Positions 36,636 through 48,331 of a stretch of DNA of 64,000 nucleotides are shown here, in pieces. Every line of letters begins with the position of its first letter. Positions within the stretch are counted from its first letter, which is position 1. The translations under genes and the position numbers were made by a program. The notes beneath the pieces were generated by a model. The model saw only the letters and a program-made list of their open reading frames with translations. It was not told where the DNA came from and ran no database searches. Source of the stretch: Symsagittifera roscoffensis (lineage: Eukaryota > Xenacoelomorpha > Acoela > Convolutidae); NCBI RefSeq assembly GCF_963678635.1, contig NC_087063.1, positions 36,058,540 to 36,122,539 on the forward strand, given 5' to 3'.

Positions 36636-38070
36636 AGGTTGCTAGTTGTGGTGGTGGTAGCTTTTTCTGTAATAAAGGAGGAATGGCGGTAGAAAGTTTC
36701 TTAAGTTGGGCTTTTTACTCACCCTTAAAGACGACCAAAAAAATTTTCGGTTTCAAGGCAATGACCTCTCTGATCGGCTTCCCACCATTCGCGTCTTCAA
36801 ACTTTGACACAATTATCTTGTTTGTTTTGTCCAACAGGAAATTGTCCTCGTCAAAATTTGAGAAGTCGAAGTCCGCTTTTATTTTCTTTAAGTATCGGTA
36901 AACGTCGTCAGTTTTTATGGCATAAATACAACTATCCTGTCGGAGTATAGTTGTTTTAAAGTTAGAGTCGGTTTCTTTTTTCGATAATGAAATTGAAACA
37001 TGAAACGCTTTGCGATGTCTAAGATAATCGCATAAACTATCATAATATTTTTTAAACTGAAAAATGGATATTGGCTAACAGATCGTCAATGATTTGGAAG
37101 CTCTTTATCGCGCTCAGAGCTGTTGTTTGAGGAAAATTTCTCTCTCTTATTCCTTAGAATCGCCAGCTTCTCTCTTTCTAACTTAGAGTCCATTGTCTTA
37201 CCGAATGCTGAATTAATAATCAGAATGTAAAAATTCTCTTCAAATTTATTTATCGCGGTTTTTTAGGCGGGTGTTAATGTCGACAAAGGGTGCCATCAAG
37301 TGACACTGGCGGAACTGAAGAACTGTTTCTTTCGAGGTGAGTTAATTTCATTTCCAGCTCGTGGTACATTTTTAGGGTAAAGTAATGCAACAAATAATTC
37401 TTTTTAGGGTGCAAGGTCTGCAGAAGCCTTGGAACTTTTGGCATTGTGGTGAATCCCATTTTCCCCAACATTTCGACTTGCTCGTCGCTCGTTGCACCGA
37501 TGTCCACTAATTCACGAAAGAGGGCGAGAAGTTAATCAGCGAAGAAATCATGAAGCTCTTCGGGTATGGTCAAATTGACTTCTTTTGTATAAACCCACTC
37601 GGAGGTTTTGCTGGTGACCAATATGTCTTCTAATCTTTTTTCAACTATTGAAGAATCCTTTAAGAGCCAAGTTAATGTTTCATTATCCCCCCGTACAAAT
37701 TGTTTGCGTGAATACTGAGGAAGTAGCTTGATGGTTATGAGGGCGAACATGGTCGAGGTATTCATTTTGCTTTGTAAAATTGACGGGCGTAAACCGACGA
37801 CATGCCTCATCGTATCATTCGCTGCACAAGGTCCAGTTGTTTAAGATCCGTTAATAGTTTCAGGTCCGGCTTATAAGCTTTTTTTGATGGCAAACTTCAC
37901 GAAAGTTGCAAAAACGGAAGGAAGTAATAGCACATCAGTGGTCACGTACAAGCTCGGTGAAAACTTTTAGTGCATGATAGTACTCTATTATGGTAATACT
38001 CATACCACCTCCTGTCAGACAATTTTTCCACATTGCTAGCGGGGAAGTCGACACTTTCAGAACTTTTCAG
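36636..38070 (-). pseudogene. P6: polymerase B fragment
   Basis: Counterpart of P3, but retaining the roughly 420 bp that P3 lost. Open stretches at 37810-37532 and 37507-37274 are separated by a stop in the region that is open in P1 and P3. Confidence 0.85.
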
Positions 38071-40175
38071 TTGAAGTATGCATAAGGGTAGGGGTGTTTT
38101 TCTTTCAATTGCATTTATCATCTCAGCAGAAAAAAAAATTGTGATTTTACTTTTGAAAAATATGCACTTTTTGATTTTTGTTACAAAAGCAAAACTCTGT
38201 TTTTACGGACAGGTACAGTTTAGGTTTTTTGAGTTTGCTTACAGTTCTCTAAAACAACGATTGATGTTGAACAGGTGGGCTAAATAAGATTAACTTGTGA
38301 AGCTGGCCAAGCATATAATGGAACACTGAAGCGGAAATACTTCAACATCTCCCAGTCTTTAATTTCAGATTTGTACTGATTCTGGCAAAACTCTCAATGT
38401 TAGAAAAAATCAGGTTCTATGAGCAATATAATATCATTTTTTGAAAACGGTCAGAAGGTGATGAGATTTAGAGTACTTTGAAAAAATGCAGCTATCTCTA
38501 AGACCGCCCAGAAGACAGAATACGACTTTTGTTCAATTCAATTGAGTAAAAGTTTGCTGAAAAGGTGGATTTGAAAAACGACGAGATCTTTCAATTGCAT
38601 ATGAAGAGACACTAATATCAATGACTTTTTTTATTGAACTGGTTGATTTTGTCTATCCTACATTGCTCTTAGGCCTTGTAAGAAACGATTAAGAATTCCG
38701 TTACATAATCGGCAAAAACAGTAGAATTTGTGATAGAAGTAGTAGTAGATAGAGTAAACTAGTAGAGAGCTCGAAAGAAGAAAAATTTGACCTGCTCTTT
38801 TATTAAAGTATTGTTCTATGTGATGAAAAAATTTTCTAATTTGAATTTAATAAACTCAGCACATTTTGGTAACATTGAATGTATGCTTAGGGCATCAAGC
38901 AGGCAGGTTTTTTGGTATTTGTCTTACGTGTATCTAATTTATGCGCAAATTGGCTGAGAAGAAATATATCTATCAAAACTAAATGGATGATACATTTCAA
39001 TAAGGTACTGTAAGGAAAAAAAAAAGTTTTTTCATCATAATCATCTAAAAAAAAACAAAATTGTTTGACGCGTAGTACTTGTCAATATGAATAATAATTT
39101 TTTCTTACAGTTATGATTATATAAAAAAAAAAACCTACGCCTACACAATTTCCATATTGTTATTTTATTTTTTCAATTCATCTCAAACTCATAATTTTTC
39201 TTTTAACGTAATCAATATGATATTCAATATTGAGATAGTTTTCAACGAAATATATTCAACAAATGATAATAGTTTTTTAGTCCCGAAAGTTCTTTTTGGT
39301 GCAAATCTTTTTAAACCGTGCTTCTAACTGTTCGTGAAAAAGGTATCTGGATACGTCGAAAAGCAACAGCATTTCTATCGAAAAAAAAAAAACAAAACGA
39401 AAAAAAATTTCGGTATTTAGAAATAATGTTTTTGCATTTCTGAAAATTTTGGACGTGCATCTGCCCTGGAAATATTTTTGTGGCAAAGAGTCAATTATAA
39501 TCAGGAGTTTGCCAAGTGCAAAGAGTATAGCAAAGCAATTTGCTACAGAAGTCCATGTTGCGTCACAACGAATGCCCGTTGGTCAGCCTACTTTCGAATT
39601 TAGCTGTTCACTGTAAAAGAGAATGAACTACAAAAATCAAAAGCTTATGTCAACTAAACTTTGAAACCACTTGGAAGAAATTATGTTCATTGAGAACTGC
39701 AGAGTACAATAAGTTTTGCACTTTATTATAAATTTATATATTCTTATTGAATAATGATTCTTCACAAACCATCTTCTTTTGTTGTGTAGATTAGGGGCTA
39801 GAATGTTTGCTTTTATCAAATAAAAACTAAAAAAAAAATCTTTCAAATGCAAACTGATTACCAAAAATTTCTGTAAATTTTGATTATTTCTGAAGTATTA
39901 TTCAATAAACAAAATAATTTGTCAAAAACGTCATATTATTGCGTTTTTATCTATCTCAAATAAGAATTCTAATTTTAATAATGGAAAATAAAAATTTCTC
40001 AATAAAAAAAAACAATTTGGGTAAAAATTCGGATTTTCAAGTTTGTTTTTGATTCTTTGCAAAAATTAAACTAATGAAACAAGTAAAATTAAATCAAGTT
40101 AGTGAACTTTGTGCAATGTAGTGCGGAACAAAAAACAGAACAATTCAAGATTTCATAAAAAATGTCAAATATCAG
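38071..40175. repeat. Q module after P6
   Basis: Full-length Q. It has a small local rearrangement at about 38738-38755 (GAAGTAGTAGTAGATAGAG), where about 70 bp found in other copies are missing. Confidence 0.8.
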
Positions 40176-41610
40176 GTTGCTAGTTGTGGTGGTGGTAGTT
40201 TTTTCTGTTACAAAGGAGGAACGGCGGTAGGAGGTGGCTTAAGTTGGGAATTTTACTCCACCTTAAAGACGACCAAATAAAGTTTCGGTTTCAAGGCGAT
40301 GACCTCTCTGATCGGCTTCCCATCAGTCGCGTCTTCAAACTTTGACACAATTATCTTGTTTGTATTGTCCAACAGGAAATTGTCCTCATCAAAATTTGAG
40401 AAGTCTCAGTCCGCTTTTATTTTCTTTAGGTCTTGGTAAAGGTCTTCAGTATTTATGGCATAAAAACAACTATCCTGTCGGAGTATAGTTGTTCTAAAGT
40501 TAGAGTCGGTTTCGTTTTTTGATAAAGAAATTGAAACATGAAATGCTTTTCGATGTCTAAGATAATCGCATAAACTACCCTAATTTTTTTAAAACTGAAA
40601 AATGGATATTGGCTAACTGATCGTCAATGATTTGGAAGCTCTTTATCGCGCTCAGAGCTTTTTTTTGAGGAAAATTTCTCTCTCCTATTCCTTAGAATCG
40701 CCAGCTTCTCTCTTCCTAACTTAGAGTCCATTGTCTTACCGAATGCTGAATTAATAATCAGAATGTAAAATTTCTCTTCAAATTTATTTATCGCGGGTTT
40801 TTTAGGCGGGTGTTGATGTCGACAAAGGGTGCCATCAAGTGACACTGGCGGAACTGAAGAACTGTTTCTTTCGACGTGAGTTAGTTTCATTTCCAGCTCG
40901 TGGTACAACTTTAGGGTAAGGTAATGCAACAAATAACTCTCTTAAGGGTGCAAGGTCTGCAGAAGCCTTGGCACCTTTGGCATTTTGGTGAATCCCATTT
41001 TCCCCAACATTTCGACTTGCTCGTTGCACCGATGCATACTACTTCACGAGAGGGGGCAAGAAGGCAATGAGCAAAGAAATCATGAAGCTCTTCGGGTATG
41101 GTCAAATTGACTTCAATTAGATAAAACCACTCGGAGGTTTTGCTGGTGACCAGTATGTCTTCTAATCTTTTTTCAACTATTGAAGAATCCTTTAAGGGCC
41201 AAGTTAACGTTTCATTAACCCCCCGTACAAATTGTTTGCGTGAATACTGAGGATTTAGCTTGATGGTTATGAGGGCGAACACGGTTGAGGTGTTCATTTT
41301 GCTTTGTAAAATCGACGGGCATAAACCGACGTCAAGCCTCATCGTATGATTCGCTCCACAAGGTCCAGTTGTTTAAGATCCGTTAACAGTTTCAGGTCCG
41401 GCTTATAAATTTTTTTGATGGCAAACTTCACAAAAATTGCGAAAACGGAAGGAAGTAATAGCACATCAGTAGTCAAGTACAAGTTCGGTGAAATTTTTTA
41501 GTGCATGATAGTACTCTATTCTGGTAATACTCATACCACCTCCTGTCAGACAATTTTTCCACATTGCTAGCGGAGAAGTCGACATTTTCAAAATTTTCCA
41601 GTTGAAGTAT
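40176..41610 (-). pseudogene. P7: polymerase B fragment
   Basis: Counterpart of P4: a 143-codon open stretch (41342-40911) and a 102-codon stretch (40932-40624) that overlap in different frames. The same loss of the metal-binding motif is seen as in P1. Confidence 0.85.
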
Positions 41611-43680
41611 GCATAAGGGTAGGGGCGTTTTTCTTTCAATTGCATTTATCATCTCAGCACAAAAAAAATTGTGATTTTACTTTTGAAAAATATGCACTTT
41701 TTGATTTTTGTTACAAAAGCAAAACTCTGTTTTTACGGACAGGTACAGTTTAGGTTTTTTTTGTGTTTGCTTACAGTTCTCTAAAACAACGATTGATGTT
41801 GAACAGGTGGGCTAAATAAGATTAACTTGTGAAGCTGGCCAAGCATATAATGGAACACTGAAGCGGAAATACTTCAACATCTCCCAGTCTTTAATTTCAG
41901 ATTTGTACTGATTCTGTCAAAACTCTCGATGTTAGAAAAAATCAGGTTCTATGAGCAATATAACATCATTTTTCGAAAACGGTCAGAAGGTGATGAGATC
42001 TAGAGTACTTTGAAAAAACGCAGCTATCTCTAAGACCGCCCAGACGACAGAATACGACTTTTATTCAAATCAATTGAGTAAAAGTTTGCTGAAAAGGTGG
42101 ATTTGAAAAATGACGAGATCTTTCAATTGCATATGATGAGACATTAATATCAATGACTTTTTTATTGAACTGGTCGATTTTGTCTATCCTACATTGCTCT
42201 TAGGCCTTGTAAGAAACGATTAAGAATTCCGTTACATAATCGGCAAAAACAGTAGAATTTGTGATAGAAGTTACACGAAAGAGAAAAATTCACATAATCA
42301 GGATAAAACATCCTTTTGAAAAAAAAACATATGGCGTAACAGATGAAGAGGAAACTAGCAGAGAGCTCGAAAGAAGAAAAATTTGATCTGCTCTGTTATT
42401 AAAATAATGTTCTATGTGATGAAAAAAGTAATTAATTTGAATTTAATAATTTTAGCACATATTGGTAACATTGAATGTATGCTTAAGGCATCAAGCAGGC
42501 AGGTTTTTTGGTATTTGTCTTACATGTATCTAATTTATGCGCAAATTGGCTGAGAAAAAATATACCTATCAAAACTAAATGGATGATACATTTCAATAAG
42601 GTACTGTAAGGAACAAAAAAATTTTTTTCATCATAATCATCTAAAAAAAACAAAAGTGCTTGACGCGTAGTACTTGTCAATATGAATAATAATTTTTTCT
42701 TAGAGTTATGATTATATGAATGAAACAAAACCTACGCCTACGCAATTTCCATTATGTTATTTTATTTTTTTAATTCATCTCAAACTCATAATTTTTCTTT
42801 TAACCTAATCAATTTGATATTCAATATTGAGATAGTTTTCAATGAATATATTCAACAAATGATGAAATAATTTTTTAGTCCCGAAAGTTTTTTTAGTGCA
42901 AATCTTTTTAAACCGTGCTTCTAACTGTTCGTGAAAAAAGTATCTAGATACGTCGAAAAGCAACAGCATTTCAATCGAAAAAAAAACGAAAAAAAATTTC
43001 GGTATTTAGAAATAATGTTTTTGCAATTCTGAAAAGTTTGGACATGCATCTGCCCTAGAAATATTTTTCTAGCAAAAAGTCAATTATAATCAGGACTTAT
43101 CTGTTCACTGTAACAGAGAATGAACTACAAAAATCAAAAGCTTATGTCAACTAAACTTTGAAACCACTTGGAAGAAATTATGTTCATTGAGAACTGCAGA
43201 GTACAATAGTTTTTGCTCTTTATTATAGTTTTATGTTTTCTAATTGAATAATGAGTACCTCAAACCATCTTCTACTGTTGTGTAGATTAGGGGCTAGAAT
43301 CTTTTCTTTTATCAAATAAAAACTTTTAAAAAAACATTCTTTCAAATGCAAACAGATTACCAAAAATTTCTGTTATTTTTGATTATTTTTTTAAGTATGA
43401 TTCAATAAACAAAGAAATTGGTAAAAAATGTCATATTTTTGTGTTTTTATCTATCTCAAATAAGAATTCTAACTTTAATAATGGAAAATAATAATTTTTC
43501 AATAAAAATGAAACAAAAAACAATTTGGGTAAAAATTCGGATTTTTAAGTTTGTTTTTGATTCTTTGCAAAAATTAAACTAATGAAACAAGTAAAATTAA
43601 AACAAGTTAGAAAATTTTGTGAAATGTAATGCGGAAAAAAAACAGAACAATTCAAGATCTCGTAAAAATTGTCAAATATC
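41611..43680. repeat. Q module after P7
   Basis: Closest to the Q after P4, here with its right end intact up to the start of P8. Confidence 0.8.
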
Positions 43681-44589
43681 AGGTTGCTAGTTGTGGTGGT
43701 GGTAGTTTTTTCTGTTACAAAGGAGGAACGGCGGTAGGAGGTGGCTTAAGTTGGGAATTTTACTCCACCTTAAAGACGACCAAATAAAGTTTCGGTTTCA
43801 AGGCGATGACCTCACTGATTGGCTTCCCACCAGTCGCGTCTTCAAACTTTGACACAATTATCTTGTTTGTATTGTCCGATAGGAAATTGTCCTCATCACA
43901 ATTTGAGAAGTCGAAGTCTGCTTTTATTTTCTTTAAGTCTCGGTAAACGTCGTCAGTTTTTATGGCATAAGTACAACTATCCTTTCGGAGTATAGTTGTT
44001 CTAAAGTAAGAGTTGATTTCATTTTTTGATATTGAAATTGAAACATGAAACGCTTGGCGATGTCTACGATAATCGCATAAACTACCATAATATTTTTAAA
44101 CTGAAAAATGGATATTGGTTTACTGATCGTCAATGATTTGGAATCTCTTCATTGCGCTCAGAGCTGTTTTTTGAGGAAAATTTCTCTCTCTTATTCCTTA
44201 GAATCGCCAGCTTCTCTCTTCCTAACTTAGAGTCCATTGTCTTACCGAATGCTGAATAAATAATCAGAATGTAAAAGTTCTTGGCACCTTTGGCATTGTG
44301 GTGAATCCAATTTTCCCGAACATTTCGACTTGCTCGTTGCTCGTTGCACCGATGTCCACTACTTCACGAGAGGGGGCAAGAAGGTAATCAGCGAAGAAAT
44401 CATGAAGATCTTCGGGTATGGTCAAATTGACTTCAATTATATACACCCACTCGGAGGTTTTGCTGGTGACCAGTGTGTCTTCTAATCTTTTTTCATTTTT
44501 TGAAGAATCCTTTAAGGGCCAAGTTAATGTTTCATTATCTCCCCGTACAAATTGTTTGCGTGAAAACTGAGGATGTAGCTTGATGGTAA
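43681..44589 (-). pseudogene. P8: last polymerase B fragment, internally deleted
   Basis: About 400 bp are missing at 44280, where GTAAAAGTTC jumps to TTGGCACCTTTGG. Similarity to the module ends at GATGTAGCTTGATGGT (about 44587), marking the right edge of the array. It is the most diverged copy, as often seen at array edges. Confidence 0.85.
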
Positions 44590-47073
44590 TGCAAATTACA
44601 CGTAAAACGGTCTTTAGAATAACCGTTACTCAAGGATTGGGAAGGTTTCTTGGTGCTAATATCCTGAAAAGGGAGAAACTTACTTGAAAACGCGCATCTA
44701 AATGTTCAAGACAAAAAAATTGGGACAAATCGAGAAGCAAAGGCAAGCCTATAATGGTGAAAAAAAGGAGAAGCGATCTCGGCGATTAGCAAAACAGTTG
44801 TTCATGATGCTGAAAACCTCCAACTAGCTCCTATACTGGAACTAATTTTTAAAAAGAGATGCAACAAAATCAGAACGTTGCCAATTGCAATTAAGCGTAT
44901 AATGAGGTAACCTTTGATAAAAGATAAGGCTGTGTCACAATCAACGTCAATTGGCTACTTTTTCTTCCAATTTGGCAGTTTATTGCAAAAAAACATTGAT
45001 GCTAATTAAACAAGAAGCCTGATTCAGTAAGAATTTGACAAAACTTAACAGTTCGCAAAGAGCACAGGTGATCCAGGCATTGGAAAACTTTAAAGTTTTG
45101 TGCTCTTTGCGAACTGTAATGTACAATTAATTTTTGATTTTGTCAGGGTTTTTGTATTTATCAATGGTATTATAAAGTTTTTCAAAACCATTCTTTTCAC
45201 TGAGATGTGCGTTAGGAAATCAAACATGGAGTAAGAATCTACAGATTTTTCTGATTTCAGAAAAATACTCAAAAAAGTCATATAGTTGCTTTTTCAGTCT
45301 CACTTAGAAAAACATTGTGATTTAATTTTTGAAAGACTAGAAAAAAGTCTCACTTGGGACTCTCTCTTGGAAGCTGCTGCGAAAGAATAGTACACATCAT
45401 CGAAAAACAAAAACAAAAAGAAGAATGCAATTTACAATCTAATTCAAAATTTGGCATGAATTAAAAAAACACTCTCAAGAACTTTTCTGAGACAAATAAA
45501 ACAATTTATATGTTTGAAACATTCGCATTTTCGAAAAAAGCGCGGATGGGTGCGAGCCGGGGTGTTATGCCCTAAACGGCCCAAATTCAGTGTTTCTTCA
45601 ACTTTCTTGATTTCAAATTAATAAGGGTGAATCTGATTCGCAATTTATCCACTCAAATTCAAATAATATGGTTCCGCATTTCAATTGAAATTTTAAGCAG
45701 ATAAATTTGTTGGCCGACCTGATCGAAACTAGAAAATTTTTTAATCTGCTGAAGCCATTTTTTGAAGTTTTCTCGTCTGAGAAAAAATTACTATGTAATT
45801 TAAGCTTAACATTTTGGTATTTTTGGCTTATAATTTTGATTGAATTGCATAACCATGCTGGCTGAATTTGATTGGCTAATATTAGCCAATCAGATTTGAC
45901 TGTATAAGTTTTGGCTCATGATATAAAATATTGATTTTGGGCCGTTTTGTGCATAAGACCCGCGAGCCGTGCTGATTTTCTTTTATTGTTATTGCTTCAC
46001 GCTTTTATATCTTCTGTACATGTTATGATTGTTATGTTTTTGCTTACAAACCAACCAATCATATTCCATAACTTAAATATGTATGTGTTACTGTACAGAG
46101 ACCTGTTATTGACAGAACAAAACAAAATTGATCTCCATAACTAATCGCTTCTATTTGATCGGATCTTTAGAAAACTAAGAAATATGAGTACAAACACGAC
46201 AGCAAATTGAACTAACCTGTCTTACCGAAAATTTGTGACAAACGTGACAAACAGACTATGTACTTCGTCCGAAATTACTCAATGAGACAACCGCCAATGG
46301 GTAACAATTCATAGCAGTGCCCAGGTGAATATGGCGTACGAAAAAAAAACTATTTTGCGTTTTCCAAAATTGCTATTAAGATGCATGATTCTAAATTGCT
46401 GGATTTTTTGGATACTCGGAAATGGTCATGCACACACAATTTGAGTTTATCTAATAAGTTTCTTTTGGAAGTTTTTTTTTAATGTAAAATTTCTACGAAA
46501 GGTAATTTAACACAAAAAGCAAGTTTACAGTGAAGTTTTGAAATAGCAAAAAAGTCAAAAAGCACTCTTTGACAGAATTACATCCTACTGTTCGAGTGTT
46601 TTACAACTTTTAATGGCTTCGAAAGTTTGTCAGACTTGCTTTGGCAGAAAGTGTTGCTGAATCTTTGTTTTCTAAAGAACTCAACCCGGGGACACCTAAA
46701 TTTTTTAATCAAATAGCTCATGGCAATTTTTTGATGATATAATTTTTGAAGCAACGTTTTCTCAATTATTCCGGTTGAGACCAAATAAAACAATTATTTC
46801 GATCAGATATAGAATCTATTTTGATATGGTATGACCAGTGATCAGTATAAGAGTTACGTAATTGGATTAAATGATTCATTCAGCTTCAGTGCTTCAAATA
46901 CAATTAATTAGTCTTGGACTGATTATTGTTATAACCGTTTTTGCACGTCTCTGGTAAATATCAAGTAAATTTTTTCGCATGCATCTGCGTCAATAGTAGT
47001 AAAGGCTCAATTTTTTTGACGATTTGAAACGAATGAACAACAGCACCTGCTGTTTATTGAACTCTTTTCGATT
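44590..47073. other. Unique DNA between array and gene B
   Basis: No coding gene recognised. It contains one strong hairpin (45048-45117). Frames at 45947-46144 (+) and 46578-46793 (-) have no motif. The stretch before 47074 is the promoter side of gene B, but no site can be named. Confidence 0.4.
45048..45117. other. Hairpin with 19-bp perfect stem
   Basis: ACAGTTCGCAAAGAGCACA (45048-45066) is perfectly complementary to 45099-45117 across a 32-nt loop. Outside it, TGACAAAA and TTTTGTCA can pair further. It could be a foldback element or a small-RNA precursor; sequence alone cannot decide. Confidence 0.7.
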
Positions 47074-47329
47074 ATGATTCGTTTTCCATATGTTTTTCTT
47101 CTTCAAATTATCTCAATTCGCTCAATCTCCCGTACTAGTACAATTGAGCGTCAGAACGCAACGGATCTTCCGACTTATTCTAATGAAACTTCGTTAGCCT
47201 CAGTGGACCAAACGGAGGACCCACTTTATGGCTGCAGATGCCATAGGTCCTCTGACCACCCACTCATTTCTCCAGTGGCCTCCTGTTTCACCTTTGCTAT
47301 GTTTCAGGAAGGCTCCGAGAACTGCGAAG
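47074..47329 (+). CDS. Gene B exon 1: signal peptide and first cysteines
   Basis: The ATG at 47074 opens a hydrophobic leader (FPYVFLLQIISI) followed by a Ser/Thr-rich stretch with N-glycosylation sites NAT and NET. The exon carries YGCRCHRSS, ASCFTF and ENCE, matching gene A's CGCNQS, RCVVV and IKCE. It ends in phase 1 within a Gly codon at a GT donor, as gene A exon 1 does. The protein is predicted to be secreted or membrane-anchored. Its family is otherwise unknown. Confidence 0.82.
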
Positions 47330-47369
47330 GTACTTAATTTACTGGTTGCAATGATCAACCAAACCAAGC

Positions 47370-47451
47370 AAAAAATCGGCAAAATGAAACCATAATTTTC
47401 CTAATAAATCGAGTTATTAAGGAAAATGTGATTTCATTTTGCCGATTTTTT
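47370..47451 (+). other. Long hairpin in intron 1 of gene B
   Basis: An 82-nt foldback: 20 perfect pairs (AAAAAATCGGCAAAATGAAA with its complement), one mismatch, one wobble and two single bulges, then about 12 more pairs, and a 6-nt loop ATCGAG. It lies entirely in the 272-bp intron. Its shape recalls a microRNA precursor or a foldback MITE, but the loop is very short for the former. Confidence 0.7.
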
Positions 47452-47601
47452 TAATGTTCAAACCAGAAAAGTGTTAAACAAAAAACTATGGACATGTGGA
47501 TTCAATTAACAACTAAAGACATTGCTATCAAATTATTCTCTTTTTTTCCTCAAAAATTTTATATCATTTTAACATCCAATTACTAAATGAGTATATTGCA
47601 G

Positions 47602-47737
47602 GAATTGTGGACGAGCGTCATTGCATCGAAGTGTTCTCGAAATTGGAGCCCAAACCGCCGCTCTTAGAATTGACACTTTCGGCCGATCATTTTTCCATTT
47701 CAGAAAGTGGACTCACACTATGTTACCATGCCACTAG
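47602..47737 (+). CDS. Gene B exon 2
   Basis: Starts after TTGCAG, entering in phase 1, and ends in phase 2 at GTAAGA. It reads GIVDERHCIEVFSKLE and ends ESGLTLCYHAT, aligning with gene A exon 2 (EIVNEAQCQRVF and ETFICYNST), including both cysteines and the exon length (136 against 133 nt). The match in length, phase and cysteine position is strong evidence for a real exon. Confidence 0.85.
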
Positions 47738-47937
47738 GTAAGAATTCTTTAAAATATTTGTTATTTTGAGAAGGATTATATTTGCGATTTGGGAGAATCT
47801 CTGGCAATTTTGCAAATTAGGTGGCTGAAAATGATCAAATTGGGCCCTCATGAGCAAATCATAAGCAAAAATAGCATATATGTCGCAATTTTCTATCATG
47901 TCATCATTATGTCTTTATCATTATGTCACCATGAGCA

Positions 47938-48331
47938 AACATAGCACTCGTCGCAATTTTCAATAATGTTATCATTATGTCGTTATTATTATGCTATCAA
48001 AAACAGCTACATTGTTATTTTTAGTAAATCGACATTTTTATAAATGGCATCGGTCGGCTTTTTAGCTCACGCTTCTTGAGTTTTGTGAGACAGAATCAAG
48101 AACAGTCCATACTTGGATTACGTGTTAGAAATACAAAATCTATTCATTACAAGACTACTTGTATCGGGAAAAAGCGCTTGCAAGGTGTAAGCAATAAGCT
48201 ATCTTTTTCAGATATTTTAAAATTGATTCAGCTTCGAAACATCGAAAAAAAAAGATTTTTGTTTCAGATATTTTTTATGTTGTTAAAAATTGATTTTTGC
48301 ACACGCTATTTAAGCGCAAAATTATGTTGTT
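47938..48331. repeat. 394-bp direct repeat, left copy beside LINE
   Basis: Aligns without net gaps to 50665-51058 with only about half a dozen substitutions. It begins AACATAGCACTCGTCG and ends GCAAAATTATGTTGTT. Immediately to its left is a diverged tandem copy of its first about 70 bp (about 47870-47937), so the unit itself arose in repeat-prone DNA. Confidence 0.9.

Larger units (their letters stand above)
20462..44589. repeat. Higher-order tandem array of polymerase-B fragments (R-P-Q modules)
   Basis: Three modules recur in one orientation: R (about 1.86 kb when complete), P (about 1.4 kb, dead polymerase B on the minus strand) and Q (about 2.1 kb). The order is R P Q P, then R P Q P Q P, then R P Q P Q P. 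Equivalent points in the second and third R are 8,975 bp apart and nearly identical, as are P3 and P6. Copies differ by short indels and a few substitutions per 100 bp elsewhere, with module-specific deletions. The array fills most of the space between paralogous genes A and B. Confidence 0.9.

Noticed and set aside
20462..44589. CRISPR-like or rDNA-like array
   Set aside because: Units are kilobases long, contain a decayed polymerase and lack short regular repeats or rRNA sequence.
47074..47337. 87-codon frame at 47.07 kb as a complete small secreted protein
   Set aside because: The last codons are intron: a GT donor in the right phase and a matching exon 2 show that it is only the first exon of gene B.
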